Numbered from the stretch's first letter, positions 32,870-42,702 are shown. The stretch is 64,000 nt of DNA from Alphaproteobacteria bacterium (GCA_018823745.1 JAHJHR010000004.1:1-64000), one strand, 5' to 3'. Translations and numbers: made by a program. Notes: generated by a model not told the origin, from the letters alone.

Positions 32870-34236
32870 CGATACGGGGAGGGTTGACCGCCGGCCTTGT
32901 CCTGTGCGCGGGGCTTGCGCCGCTGCCTTTCGGCAGTCATCGGCCCTGGGCCTGGAGCCTGATGGCGGTGCTGATGGCGGCGCTGCTCTTATGCTGGGTT
33001 GTGGGCAACTGGCGCGGCGCGCAGCTTGCGCCGGTCTCCCTGGGCAGAATCCGGGCCTTTGCCGTGCCTTTCCTCGTTGTTGCGGGGTGGATGCTTGTCC
33101 AGACCTTGCCGCTGGGCGGTCTGCTGGCGAATCCCCTGTGGGGCGAGGCCGCCACGGCGCTGGCGAGTGAGAATATCCAGTCCATCCACGGCGCGATTTC
33201 CCTGGCCCCATACGATGGGCGGACGGCGTTGATGCGTCTGGCAAGCTATGGGATCGCATTCTGGCTTGCCTTGCAACTGGCCCGCGATGAAGCCATGGCG
33301 CGGGCGATGATGCGCTGGCTGGCGATCATCTGTGTGCTCTATGCGGCTGTCGGTTTGTTTTATTATTACAATGGAATAGAAAGAATCCTCTGGATTCCGA
33401 AATGGGCCTATCTGGGGGATGCCACCGGTACTTTCGTGAACCGGAATGCCTATGGCGCGCAGATGGCGCTGGGCGTTGTTCTCTGCCTGGGATTATGCCT
33501 GCACGCTTTTCGTCCCCATGTCGGGGAAACCCCGATGGAGCGCCTTCGGCGTCTGATCAAAGGCGGAGGGTGGCTGCTGGGCGGTGGATTATGCCTGCTG
33601 GCCGTTCTGGCGAGCCATTCAAGGGGGGCGTTGCTGGCCTGTGCGATCGCTGGGTTCGTGCTGCTGCTGGCACTCGCCTTTTCAGGCTCCATCAGGCGCG
33701 GCACCTTGTTCTGGGTCATCGCTGTCGTCTTCGCCGGCGCTGCCGCCATCCTGATCGCCAATGGAGAGGCAACGTTGCAGCGTTTCGTGGGCGGCAGCGA
33801 CTTCCAGGGCGACCGCCCCAATCTGGTCCGGTTGTCATGGGCGCTCGTGCAGGGGGCTCCTTGGCTGGGATATGGCCTCGGCGCGTTCGAGCCTGCCCTG
33901 TCCATCGTGCGTGACATCACGCTGCCGCGCCCGGTCGCTTATGAATTTGCACACAACATGTATATGGAAGCGCTTGTCGAGCTGGGGGTGCCTGCGGCGA
34001 TCCTCTGGTGGTCAGGCTTCGTGCTTCTCGGCTGGCGTTTCCTGTCAGGTTTGATGAGGCGGCGGCACCGGCTTTATTCCGCGCTGGGGCTGGCGATTCT
34101 GGCTCTTTTCGGTAGCCATGCCGTGGTGGATTTCTCCATCGCCATGCCGGCGCTGGCGCTGATGGCAGCCATTCTGCTCGGCATTGCCTGCGCGCAATCC
34201 TGGTCATCCAGAGAGGATTTGAGTACCCGTGCATAA
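32866..34236 (+). CDS. O-antigen ligase-family membrane protein
   Basis: A 456-residue protein with about 10-12 membrane helices. The periplasmic loop holds FVNRNAYGAQMALG, HSRGALLACAI, and the ligase-like GYGLGAFEPAL...HNMYMEALVELGVPA segment with the conserved His typical of the Wzy_C/WaaL family. It may polymerise the EPS or ligate it to an acceptor. It is coupled to wecB by an ATGA overlap and overlaps the next gene by 8 bp. Confidence 0.8.
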   Translation: MTIRGGLTAGLVLCAGLAPLPFGSHRPWAWSLMAVLMAALLLCWVVGNWRGAQLAPVSLGRIRAFAVPFLVVAGWMLVQTLPLGGLLANPLWGEAATALASENIQSIHGAISLAPYDGRTALMRLASYGIAFWLALQLARDEAMARAMMRWLAIICVLYAAVGLFYYYNGIERILWIPKWAYLGDATGTFVNRNAYGAQMALGVVLCLGLCLHAFRPHVGETPMERLRRLIKGGGWLLGGGLCLLAVLASHSRGALLACAIAGFVLLLALAFSGSIRRGTLFWVIAVVFAGAAAILIANGEATLQRFVGGSDFQGDRPNLVRLSWALVQGAPWLGYGLGAFEPALSIVRDITLPRPVAYEFAHNMYMEALVELGVPAAILWWSGFVLLGWRFLSGLMRRRHRLYSALGLAILALFGSHAVVDFSIAMPALALMAAILLGIACAQSWSSREDLSTRA

Positions 34237-35602
34237 GGCAGAGCAGAAGCTGCCGGCTGCGTTTCTGACGCTTGCCGGCAAGGCGCAACTGTCACGGGAC
34301 GTCGCCCATCTTCTGGCGTTCAAGGTCAGAAGCGCAGATATCGCAATCATGGCGGTGGCGGGGCTGGCGGTGTTCTGGTTGCGCCACACTTTCGTGCTGC
34401 CGCCTGGCCTGTATGTGATGGCCATTCTTCTGGGGATTGTTTTCTATCAGGTGGCGGCCCAGGCACTCGACTGCTACGGCCGGCTCGATACCGGTCCTGC
34501 GCTGACGCGGTTTGTCGGTGCCTTGTTTATTGCGGCCGCCGCCCTGATCGGCGCTGCCTTCTTCGCCAAAGTATCGGAAGATTTCTCCCGCCTCTGGGTG
34601 CTGGGCTGGTTGCTCGTCACCGCCATCATCGGCATCGGCGTGCGCTGTGCGCTGTTCTACAAGACGGCGGGAGACATGGCGCGGGGCGTATACCATCCGC
34701 GCATCCTGCTGATTGCAGACTCGCCCCCCTCCGAGGCTGCCCTGGCGGTGGTGGATGTCGTGCAGCGCCTGACGCCGAGGGATGCGGTCGAGCAATTGCC
34801 AGCGCTTCTCGAGAATCCGGCCTATGACGAGATTGTCATGATACCTCCCCTGGGGGACTCGGCGGACAGGCTCTTCGCCCTGGCAAGGATGTCGCCAACG
34901 CGTGTGCGGGTGCAGCTCGATCCGGTTTTCGCGGAAACCACGGCACATCGTATCGACCAGTTCGGCGAGCTTCCGACGCTTGATATCGTTCCGCCGCCGT
35001 TGAGCAGGACCAGCCAGTTGGTAAAGCGGCTTGAGGATATTTTCATCGGGATGCTGCTTTTCCTGCTCGCCCTGCCAATTCTGGCGGTGGCTGCAGCGGC
35101 GATCCGGTTGGAAGATGGCGGCCCGGTGATATTCCGCCAGCCACGCCGGGGCGAAAAAGGCCAGGTGTTCAATCTGTTGAAGCTGCGAACCATGCGGGTC
35201 AGTACAGGTCCTGACGGGCATATGCCACAGACGGCGCGCGGTGATACACGGGTGACTCGCGTCGGGCGTTTTCTGCGGCGCTGGAGCATTGATGAGCTGC
35301 CGCAGCTCATCAATGTCATCAAGGGGGCGATGTCCCTGGTTGGCCCCCGACCCCATGCCCTGCCGCATGAAGACCAGTTCGCGCTGCTGACCAAGAATTA
35401 TGCGGCGCGGCGCAAGATGAAGCCGGGAATGACCGGCCTCGCGCAGATTGCCGGCTTTCGGGGCGCGGTACATGCGCCCAGCGACATCGAGGAGAGGCTG
35501 CGCCTCGACCTGGATTATATCGCCCGCTGGAGCCTGAGCCTCGACCTCTATGTACTGGTCGCCACCATCCGGGCCGTCATATGGGGCAAGGGGGCTTACT
35601 GA
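34229..35602 (+). CDS. polyprenyl-phosphate sugar-1-phosphate transferase (WbaP/ExoY type)
   Basis: A 457-residue initiating enzyme of the EPS pathway. Four or five N-terminal membrane helices and a Rossmann-like middle domain precede the catalytic C-terminus: KRLEDIFIGMLLFLLALP helix, FRQPRRGEKGQVFNLLKLRTMR, DELPQLINVIKGAMSLVGPRP and PGMTGLAQI. It transfers a sugar phosphate to undecaprenyl phosphate. The start is GTG 34229, 8 bp inside the previous gene. It converges with the fusion gene, overlapping its end by 7 bp. Confidence 0.9.
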   Translation: MHKAEQKLPAAFLTLAGKAQLSRDVAHLLAFKVRSADIAIMAVAGLAVFWLRHTFVLPPGLYVMAILLGIVFYQVAAQALDCYGRLDTGPALTRFVGALFIAAAALIGAAFFAKVSEDFSRLWVLGWLLVTAIIGIGVRCALFYKTAGDMARGVYHPRILLIADSPPSEAALAVVDVVQRLTPRDAVEQLPALLENPAYDEIVMIPPLGDSADRLFALARMSPTRVRVQLDPVFAETTAHRIDQFGELPTLDIVPPPLSRTSQLVKRLEDIFIGMLLFLLALPILAVAAAAIRLEDGGPVIFRQPRRGEKGQVFNLLKLRTMRVSTGPDGHMPQTARGDTRVTRVGRFLRRWSIDELPQLINVIKGAMSLVGPRPHALPHEDQFALLTKNYAARRKMKPGMTGLAQIAGFRGAVHAPSDIEERLRLDLDYIARWSLSLDLYVLVATIRAVIWGKGAY

Positions 35603-37338
35603 CCTCCCAGCCTGTGGCGCAACAACAGCCCCAGGAACCGAAGGTTGGAGAAGAAATAGCGCGGGCCCAGCCGGCGCGGTTCCTGGATCAGCCGGCAGAA
35701 CCACTCCAGCCCGGCGCGTTGCGCCCAGATCGGTGCCCGCCGCCTGAGGCCGGCGACGACATCGAAGGAGCCGCCCACGCCCATGGCAAAGGCAACGCCC
35801 AATGCGCCGCGATGCTGCGTCAGCAGAATTTCCTTTGCCGGGCTGGGCATGCCGACGAAAAGACAGTCAGCGCCCGATTTGGCAATCCTGGCGACGATGG
35901 CCGGCGTTTCCTGTGGCGAGAAATAGCCGTGGTGGTAGCCGGCGGGTTGCAGGGCCGGATATCGCGTCCTGAAGCGGTGGAGTGTGGCCTCGACGACCTC
36001 CGGCTTTGCGCCCAGGAAGAAAGGCCGGAACCCTTCCTCGGCACAGAGCTGGACGACCCGCTCCATCAAATCGATGCCGGTGACCCGTTCGGGCAGATCC
36101 GCACCGACGAAGCGGGCGGCGAGCAGAATCCCCATGCCATCGGCTGAAACGATATCGCTGTGATTGACCGCTTCGGCGAGCGCGGGATCGTCCTGCATCA
36201 TGAACAGCTTGGCGACATTGACGTCAGCCTGGACGAGTTGCGTTCCGGTGCGCATGGCACGGCGTGCCAGATGGACCGTCTCATCCATCGTCAGCGGATC
36301 GATGGCGACGCCCAGGATCTGTTTGCGGGCGGGCCGGTTCCCGGCAAAAGGGCGGGCATGCAGCTTACGGACCTGCCGATAGGCGCGCCGTCGCAGGCTG
36401 GGGCCGAGCCGTTCCGGCCCTAGCAGCCACAGGGCCGTCCGCTTTGCCAGTCCGGTCAGCCGGTTCCGGGCGCTCCCGGACGGCGCCGGTAACAGCCGGT
36501 CGACAAGCGCCACTTCCTCTGCGCTTGCCAGGGGAAGAGGGGCCGGCGCCGGGTTCGCCTGCCATTCCCGCCAGATCACGCCGGGGATCATTGGCACAGG
36601 CTGCTCCGTCGATTCCGTCACTTCTTTCAGGCCGGCGCAGGCCGCCAGTCGGTCCAGGCTGCGGGCGGTAAAGTAGCTCAGATGTGCCGGATGGACCGCT
36701 TTCCAGCTGCGGCTGGCAGCCGCGAGGCTGTCCGGCACCTCGACGACGATCCGGCCACCGGGCGAGAGAAGATCGCGCAGCGTGGACAACTGAGTCCGGG
36801 GATCGTCGACATGCTCCAGCACATGGAACAACGCGATCAGATCATAGGATCGCCCTGAATAATCATCCGGCGGCAGCCAGGTGAGCGGCGCGCCATCCAG
36901 AGCGCAGCCGGCGATCCGGCGGTCAATCTCGGAGCCATAGAGCTGCAGGTCTGGCCTCAGGCGGTGGAGTTGCCCCAGAAAAGCGCCTGTACCGCAGCCG
37001 ATTTCCAGCACCGCGCCCTGTAGTGGAATCCCGGCCTGCACCATGCCGGCACGATGCAGGCCGGTCTGCCGTGCGGCTATCTGTTCGAGATAGGCATCGT
37101 CATAGGCCCTGGCGGCCTCAATCGGGAACAGGCGGCGATAATCCTGGGCATAGAAGCGATGGCTCGCGGCTTTGGTCAAACCGGGTGCAAGATAGGCACC
37201 GGCGCACTGGCCGCAACGAAACAGCCACTGGCCATACTTCACGGCGCTTTCCTGACCGATACGACGCTGATCCACCGTCGCGCCGCACAGGCGGCAGCGG
37301 CCATCCTCGGGCAGCAGCCGGTTTACCGGATCAGTCAT
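35596..37338 (-). CDS. methyltransferase-WecG/TagA glycosyltransferase fusion
   Basis: A 580-residue bifunctional protein. Residues about 15-250 are a SAM methyltransferase with a CRLCG...CGQC zinc knuckle, LEIGCGTGAFL, IALFHVLEHVDDP and VVEVPDSL, homologous to the protein at 20054-20995. Residues about 330-575 are a WecG/TagA/CpsF transferase: TMDETVHLARRA, QADVNVAKLFMM, the ADGMGILLAARFVG stretch, GIDLMERVVQL, FFLGAKPEVVEA and VGMPSPAKEI. TagA-type enzymes transfer ManNAc or a related sugar, which fits wecB in the same locus. ATG 37338 overlaps the upstream stop by 8 bp. Confidence 0.88.
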   Translation of the reverse strand: MTDPVNRLLPEDGRCRLCGATVDQRRIGQESAVKYGQWLFRCGQCAGAYLAPGLTKAASHRFYAQDYRRLFPIEAARAYDDAYLEQIAARQTGLHRAGMVQAGIPLQGAVLEIGCGTGAFLGQLHRLRPDLQLYGSEIDRRIAGCALDGAPLTWLPPDDYSGRSYDLIALFHVLEHVDDPRTQLSTLRDLLSPGGRIVVEVPDSLAAASRSWKAVHPAHLSYFTARSLDRLAACAGLKEVTESTEQPVPMIPGVIWREWQANPAPAPLPLASAEEVALVDRLLPAPSGSARNRLTGLAKRTALWLLGPERLGPSLRRRAYRQVRKLHARPFAGNRPARKQILGVAIDPLTMDETVHLARRAMRTGTQLVQADVNVAKLFMMQDDPALAEAVNHSDIVSADGMGILLAARFVGADLPERVTGIDLMERVVQLCAEEGFRPFFLGAKPEVVEATLHRFRTRYPALQPAGYHHGYFSPQETPAIVARIAKSGADCLFVGMPSPAKEILLTQHRGALGVAFAMGVGGSFDVVAGLRRRAPIWAQRAGLEWFCRLIQEPRRLGPRYFFSNLRFLGLLLRHRLGGQ

Positions 37339-38860
37339 CGGCCTTGCGGATCGTTTCGTATCCGCCTTCTTCACCTCCGGCGACCAGGGCAAGAGAGCCG
37401 ACCTGATTGTCCCGCAGGATATTGCCGTCCGCCTTCCTGAACCGACCGGAGGCCAGGGCTTTGGTTCCGGCGCGCGGGGAATGGACAGCGGTGTGTGTGA
37501 TCAGCAGGTCCTGGACATCGATCAAATCGCCATCGACATCGATCAGGCAGGCGCCGTCGCCACCGCTATCGGTGATACGGTTGCCAGTCAGCTGGACGCC
37601 TCGTGTGGGCGCGCCCGGTGTCCGGGCCGCGAGCTGGATGGCGGTCTGCAATCCCGAGAGCAGATTATTGGCGACAAGGACATTACTGGCGGCAGCTATG
37701 CGGATGCCCGCATTGCCCGGTCCCTCGATCCTGTTGCCCTGAACGATAACCGTGTTGCTGCCGCGATCAACAGCAATGCCGGCGCGGGAGAAGCCCCGCA
37801 AGGAGTTGCCTGTGATCACGATGCCGCTTACCTCGCCCGGATCAACGAAGTTCACCAGGATGATGCCGACCACGCGCTCCACGCCGGATCGATTGACGAA
37901 GCTGTTGGCGCTGATTACGCCATCCACCGCGCCGTCGCGGATCAGCATGGCGCTGCTGTCGGGAAGTGCCGAATCGAATACGCCGCTGTTGCCGGTGATG
38001 GTAAAGCTGCGCACCCAGTTCAGCTCGATCAGGGCGTCCACCATCGCATCGACATGGAACCGGTTATTCGCAATGGTGACGTTGGTGATCTCCGCCGCCG
38101 GGCTTTCGGCCAGAATGTAAATGCAGTTCTGCGCACGGGTGCCTTCAGGCACGCCCTCGAATTCATTATCCAGTACCGAGATGTTGCGGCGCCGGAAGCC
38201 GGGCATGTCTCCCCCGCCGATATAGATGCCCGGCACATTCCCGTTTGCGGCGAAGCGACAGTGCCGGATGGTGATGTTCTCGACCGTCTGGTCCGGCGCG
38301 CCGGGAATGGGACCGAGAACGATTCCGCCGCCCCCTGTCCGGTTCGCGGGAACGCTGGAATTGCCAAGGTCTCGGAAAGTGCATTCCTGAATGTCAATAT
38401 CGGTGCAGCCGCCCCGAAGATAGAGGCCGAAAGGGGCCTGCCCGTCAGGCGACCGCTGTTTCTGAAGCGGCCGGTTTCCCCGGAATTGCAGACCGCTGAT
38501 GCTAAGCTGCGCAATCGAGCTGCGGGTCTGGACGAGATTATAGGGCGCGCGCCCATTATCCGGCAGCGCCAGAACCGTTATTGCCTGACCGTCCCCGCGC
38601 CAGACCTGCCGTGACCGGGGTATAAGGGCGCTTCCCAGCATATAGGTGCCGGCGGGGAAGCGAATGACAGAGGCCCCGCTATCCAGTGCCGCCTGTATGG
38701 CAGGCGAATCATCGGCCTGCCCATCGCCCTTCGCGCCAAACTGCATGACGTCCACGGTCCCCTGGAGTGACTGGGCAATGCCGCGGGGCGGGGCAAGGGT
38801 GGTCAACAACGCGCCGTTCGCGGCACTCAGGACGAGCAGGCCACGTCGCGACAACGTCAT
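37331..38860 (-). CDS. secreted right-handed beta-helix protein
   Basis: A 509-residue protein with an N-terminal SRRGLLVLSAANGALLTTLAPP export signal (Tat-like twin Arg, weak) and a pectate-lyase-like start VMQFGAKGDGQADDSPAIQAAL, the pectin-lyase superfamily pattern. About ten parallel beta-helix coils follow, rich in NVTIANNRF- and GNRIxGPGNAGI-type repeats. Probably a polysaccharide lyase, epimerase or EPS-trimming protein acting in the periplasm or outside the cell. It overlaps the epimerase gene by 4 bp. Confidence 0.8.
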   Translation of the reverse strand: MTLSRRGLLVLSAANGALLTTLAPPRGIAQSLQGTVDVMQFGAKGDGQADDSPAIQAALDSGASVIRFPAGTYMLGSALIPRSRQVWRGDGQAITVLALPDNGRAPYNLVQTRSSIAQLSISGLQFRGNRPLQKQRSPDGQAPFGLYLRGGCTDIDIQECTFRDLGNSSVPANRTGGGGIVLGPIPGAPDQTVENITIRHCRFAANGNVPGIYIGGGDMPGFRRRNISVLDNEFEGVPEGTRAQNCIYILAESPAAEITNVTIANNRFHVDAMVDALIELNWVRSFTITGNSGVFDSALPDSSAMLIRDGAVDGVISANSFVNRSGVERVVGIILVNFVDPGEVSGIVITGNSLRGFSRAGIAVDRGSNTVIVQGNRIEGPGNAGIRIAAASNVLVANNLLSGLQTAIQLAARTPGAPTRGVQLTGNRITDSGGDGACLIDVDGDLIDVQDLLITHTAVHSPRAGTKALASGRFRKADGNILRDNQVGSLALVAGGEEGGYETIRKADD

Positions 38861-39813
38861 GAGCGTGCTTCCTGCCGCGCGCAGTCGACAATCCAGCGCA
38901 GGCTGTCTTCCAGGGAGGTCGAAGCCAGCCAGCCGAAAGCGGCGGCCATAGCATCTGGATCGCCAACCTGGCTTGGCCGGTCGATGGCACGGAGCAATCT
39001 GGGATCGACAACGAAATCGACGTCCACCGCCAACACCTGCGCCAGAAGACGCGCCAGATCGCCGGTGCTGATGCCTTGCCCGCCGCAGATATTATAGGCC
39101 GCCAATGGGGTTGGCCGCGTATCGTCCAGCAGTGCGATCAGGGCCTGTGCTGCGTCGCGCACATCGACGTAGTCGCGGACCGTGCTGGTCGCGCCGATGG
39201 CGATGTCTCTACTCGCTGTCTCTGGAGCATCGACGACCTGTGACAGGCGCGACAGCAGGTCGGGTATCAGATGCGCATTCGGATCGTTCGGCCCGATGAC
39301 ATTGAAGATACGGGCGATCCGGCCCCGGATATCAACTTTGGCGGTCCAGCGGACCAGCTGCGATTCATTGGTGAATTTGGACAGGGAATAGGTGTCGTGG
39401 GGCTTCAACGGCCCGGTTTCAGTCAACCGCCCGTTCTGCCAGTCATAGACTGCACCGCTGGAGGCGATCACGAGCAGCCCGGCGCCAGACTGCGCAACCG
39501 CTTCCATCACCGATTCGGTGCCGACGACATTGACCGACATGGTGCGCACCGGCTGCGCCTCGCAGGTCGGAATGTGATGCAGCGCTGCGAGGTGAAGAAT
39601 TGCATCGGGATGAAACTCCCGCAGCAGGTTGGCGAGGCCTTCGGTGTCCCGGATATCGAGCGCCTCGAAAGCCACATTCGGATGGCTCAAAGCCTGCCGG
39701 GAGCCGACGCTGAGATCGTCGACCGCCAGCACCCTGTCGCCCCTGGCTGATAAGGCGGCGACGACTTCGCGCCCGATGAAGCCGGCGCCGCCGGTAACAA
39801 CGATATGTCGCAT
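38857..39813 (-). CDS. NAD-dependent nucleotide-sugar epimerase/dehydratase
   Basis: A 318-residue extended short-chain dehydrogenase. It has the NAD loop VTGGAGFIGREV, Asp after beta2 (VDDLSVGS), a catalytic Ser region IASSGAVYDW and the Tyr-x3-Lys pair in TYSLSKFTNE. It most resembles UDP-glucose 4-epimerase-like enzymes and would supply a nucleotide sugar for the EPS. The exact substrate cannot be read from the sequence. Confidence 0.85.
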   Translation of the reverse strand: MRHIVVTGGAGFIGREVVAALSARGDRVLAVDDLSVGSRQALSHPNVAFEALDIRDTEGLANLLREFHPDAILHLAALHHIPTCEAQPVRTMSVNVVGTESVMEAVAQSGAGLLVIASSGAVYDWQNGRLTETGPLKPHDTYSLSKFTNESQLVRWTAKVDIRGRIARIFNVIGPNDPNAHLIPDLLSRLSQVVDAPETASRDIAIGATSTVRDYVDVRDAAQALIALLDDTRPTPLAAYNICGGQGISTGDLARLLAQVLAVDVDFVVDPRLLRAIDRPSQVGDPDAMAAAFGWLASTSLEDSLRWIVDCARQEARS

Positions 39814-39856
39814 GCGTCTTCTCTGCTGGCGCCGCCTGATAGGCGTCCGTTACCCG

Positions 39857-40450
39857 TTAAAGGTAGCGTTCCGGAATACGCAGGATGTCACCTGGCAGGA
39901 TCGGTGTGCGCTCAGTCGCACGGTATTCGGTCTGCTTGCCGTCGAGTGTCCGGATGAGGACAATGGTGCCCTCCCTGGCGCGATAATCATAGCCGCCAGC
40001 CTTGGCAATGGCGCTGAGCACCGTCAGGCCGAGGGTGTAGGGATATTCACCCGGCTGCCGGACTTCACCCAGGATGTAATAAGGCCGGTAGGTGACGATC
40101 TCGACATTTACGGACGGGTCACGCAGAAAACCGCTGCGCTGGAGCGCCTTCGCAATCCTCTCGGACAATGCGTCGGACGAGATGCCGCTGGCCGGGACGT
40201 TGCCGGCGAGGGGCAGGGCTATGTTGCCAAGAGAGTCGATCTGGAAGTCGCCGGACAGGTTGCTCTCGCCGAAGACGTTGATGCGCACGCGATTGCCAGG
40301 TTCCAGCAGGTAATTCACGCTCGGGTTGAAGGCCGTGTCTGGCGCGGTCTCTGAGGGGATAGACAGGCGCGATGAGCAGCCGGGCAACAGGGCCAGTGCG
40401 CAAAACAGCAGGGCCGCGAAGTGCCAATGACGGCGGGGTGAGCTGTGCAT
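39857..40450 (-). CDS. polysaccharide export lipoprotein (Wza-like)
   Basis: A 197-residue outer-membrane export protein. The signal peptide ends in the lipobox LLPGC, so it is probably lipidated at the Cys. A Poly_export domain follows (YLLEPGNRVRINVFGESNLSGDFQID, with LPLAGNVPASG) and then one SLBB-like segment (YYILGEVRQPGEYPY). It is short compared with Wza, so it probably works with the barrel protein encoded at 41356. ATG 40450 has GGGAAAC just upstream. Confidence 0.9.
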   Translation of the reverse strand: MHSSPRRHWHFAALLFCALALLPGCSSRLSIPSETAPDTAFNPSVNYLLEPGNRVRINVFGESNLSGDFQIDSLGNIALPLAGNVPASGISSDALSERIAKALQRSGFLRDPSVNVEIVTYRPYYILGEVRQPGEYPYTLGLTVLSAIAKAGGYDYRAREGTIVLIRTLDGKQTEYRATERTPILPGDILRIPERYL

Positions 40451-40515
40451 TGTTTCCCAATTCCTTAGCAACTATACCATTTTAGCGTTTTTAGCAGGAA
40501 AGGCCGAGATCGACC

Positions 40516-41304
40516 ATGCGGTTTCTGGCGAAACTATGTGAGCGATTGAGATTGAAGGCGCCTGATGAACGGGCAGCCGAGTGGCGCTTCGACGTTCCCG
40601 CTGACACATTGTTGTTCGCGATTGGGGACATTCATGGCGAGGCCCGCAAACTCGACAGGCTGCTCGCCAAGATTGCGGTTGAAGCGGAGCGTGGCGAGCA
40701 GGAGGGCCTGCAAACGAAGATCATCTTTCTGGGCGACCTTATCGACCGGGGACCCGACAGCAAAGCGGTGCTGGAGCGTCTGACCTCGGATCCCTTGCTG
40801 CGTAACGCACGCTTCCTGATGGGCAATCACGAGCAGGCGATGATGGACTTCCTGCAGGATCCACTCTCGCACCGGGCATGGCTCGATCATGGAGGGCTGG
40901 ATACGCTCGGCAGCTTCGGAATTGTGGCGAGCCAGGCGGTAGCCGGCGAGAGATTGATCGAAATCCGGGATGTTCTCGCATCCCGCTTGACCCCCAGCAT
41001 GCGCCACTTCCTCAGTCAGCTCGAAGATTACGTAATCTATGGCGATTATCTTTTTGTCCATGCCGGGCTGCGGCCCGGTGTGCCCTTGGACGAACAGCGG
41101 CAGGAGGATCTCTTCTGGATCAGGGAGCCCTTCCTGAGTTCACGCAGACATCACGGCTATCGCGTCGTTCACGGGCATACAATTGTCGATACGCCAGCAA
41201 TTTTGCCAAACCGTGTGGGTATCGATACCGGGGCCTATGCGGGTGGGTCGCTTACGGCAGCATTCATTAGCAAACAAACATTGTCTTTTTTGACAGACTT
41301 ATAG
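40516..41304 (+). CDS. PPP-family serine/threonine phosphatase-like metallophosphoesterase
   Basis: A 262-residue protein with the calcineurin-like signature: FAIGDIHGEARKL, FLGDLIDRGPDSK and FLMGNHEQAM for the two metals, VHAGLRPGVPL, and a final VHGHTIVD. Likely a cytosolic protein or diadenosine-tetraphosphate phosphatase. It is divergent from the Wza-like gene and precedes the barrel and tyrosine-kinase genes, so it may oppose Wzc-type phosphorylation, which is inference. Confidence 0.85.
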   Translation: MRFLAKLCERLRLKAPDERAAEWRFDVPADTLLFAIGDIHGEARKLDRLLAKIAVEAERGEQEGLQTKIIFLGDLIDRGPDSKAVLERLTSDPLLRNARFLMGNHEQAMMDFLQDPLSHRAWLDHGGLDTLGSFGIVASQAVAGERLIEIRDVLASRLTPSMRHFLSQLEDYVIYGDYLFVHAGLRPGVPLDEQRQEDLFWIREPFLSSRRHHGYRVVHGHTIVDTPAILPNRVGIDTGAYAGGSLTAAFISKQTLSFLTDL

Positions 41305-41355
41305 GCCGATCGCTTTTTGTGGCTATGTTTGGGCCAGGCTTTCGATTATTTTTCA

Positions 41356-42702
41356 ATGCGAAAGCAGTTTTGGGGGAGGGCGTTCGGCGTGCAGGGAAAG
41401 TTCCATAGCGGGTTGGGTCTGCTTGCGATGTGTCTCGTGGGGTATTTCGCAGCTGTACCCGCAGTCAAGGCGGCTGAGACGAAGACGCCGAGGGAGAGGG
41501 CAATCGAGCGCGCTAATGAGCGTACGATGGCAAACCCTGCCGCGGCACTGGAGGAGGGGGTCACCGAGCCCAGCCTGCAGCCCAAGGGCATAGAGCTTAA
41601 CGACTTCATGTTCTTTCCGTCGGTTGAACTTGATCAGATTTACACCGACAACCTCTTCGCCGAGGAAAACAACGCGAATTCCGACTGGATTACCATTGTC
41701 CGGCCGGCCTTCAAATTGCAGTCCCGGTTGCCGCAACACGCTGTAAATCTTGTGGGCTCCCTTGAGGCCTATCGCCACTGGGAATACACCCGAGACGATC
41801 ACGAAAATTATTCGCTGGCTGCGGATGGCCGGTATGACCTGTCTGTTAACAGCGAGCTGAATGCCCAAATCGGCACGCGTCGCTATTACGAAGATCGCGG
41901 CAGCGACGATGATGTTCGTGGCGAGACGCCGACGGAAGCCACGGCGCACACGCTGCTGCTGGGGGGCAAGACCCGCTTGAACCGCTTCCTCTTCGGGGGC
42001 ACTGCGCAGGCGGCGCGGCTCAGCTTCGGCGATGTCAACACATCGTCCGGTGTGCCGATCAACAACAGTGACCGCGATCGCTGGGAATACACAGGCCAAG
42101 TCACTGGTGGCTACGAACTGGTTCCCGGCTATTCGGCCCAGACAGCGTTCTCGGCAAATAGCCGCATCTATGACGATGAGTTCGACGATTTTGGCTTGCA
42201 GCGTGACAGCAAGGGCTGGCGCGCCGAGGCCGGTCTCGGCCTCGACCTTGGCCAGGTGCTGCGGGGCGACCTGCTGGTTGGCTATATGAAGCAGTATTAC
42301 GAGGATGACAGTTTTGCCGATATCAGCGGCCCGTCCATTCGGGCGACGCTGAACTGGTCGCCAACACGCATGACCCTGATCGTTCCCTCCCTGGAGCGCT
42401 CCATTCTGGAGACCACCATTCTGGGCGCTTCCGGCATCGTGCGGACTGCCGCTTCCCTTTCCATGAGGCACGAGCTGCAGCGCAACCTGATCGGGTATGG
42501 CTATGTGTCCTACTACAATGACGATTTCGAGAACATCTCGGGAAAATCGAATACCTTCGAGACCCGCTGGCGCCTGATGTACGCGCTGACGGATAATTTC
42601 TACACCGGCTTGCAGGCCAGTTACCGGGACAAGGAATCCGATTTTCCTGATGGCAGCTTCAAAGAGGCGACGGTTGGTGTTCGCTTTGGAGTGCAGATGT
42701 GA
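41356..42702 (+). CDS. outer-membrane beta-barrel EPS protein
   Basis: A 448-residue protein with a Sec signal peptide (hydrophobic LGLLAMCLVGYFAAVPAV, cut near VKAA). The mature part consists of alternating amphipathic strands rich in aromatic residues, ending in a barrel-like GVRFGVQM. It resembles the beta-barrel porin 2 family, common in alphaproteobacterial EPS loci. It may form the outer-membrane pore with the Wza-like lipoprotein. The start was placed at ATG 41356; a frame from 41317 has no signal-peptide sense. Confidence 0.78.
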   Translation: MRKQFWGRAFGVQGKFHSGLGLLAMCLVGYFAAVPAVKAAETKTPRERAIERANERTMANPAAALEEGVTEPSLQPKGIELNDFMFFPSVELDQIYTDNLFAEENNANSDWITIVRPAFKLQSRLPQHAVNLVGSLEAYRHWEYTRDDHENYSLAADGRYDLSVNSELNAQIGTRRYYEDRGSDDDVRGETPTEATAHTLLLGGKTRLNRFLFGGTAQAARLSFGDVNTSSGVPINNSDRDRWEYTGQVTGGYELVPGYSAQTAFSANSRIYDDEFDDFGLQRDSKGWRAEAGLGLDLGQVLRGDLLVGYMKQYYEDDSFADISGPSIRATLNWSPTRMTLIVPSLERSILETTILGASGIVRTAASLSMRHELQRNLIGYGYVSYYNDDFENISGKSNTFETRWRLMYALTDNFYTGLQASYRDKESDFPDGSFKEATVGVRFGVQM

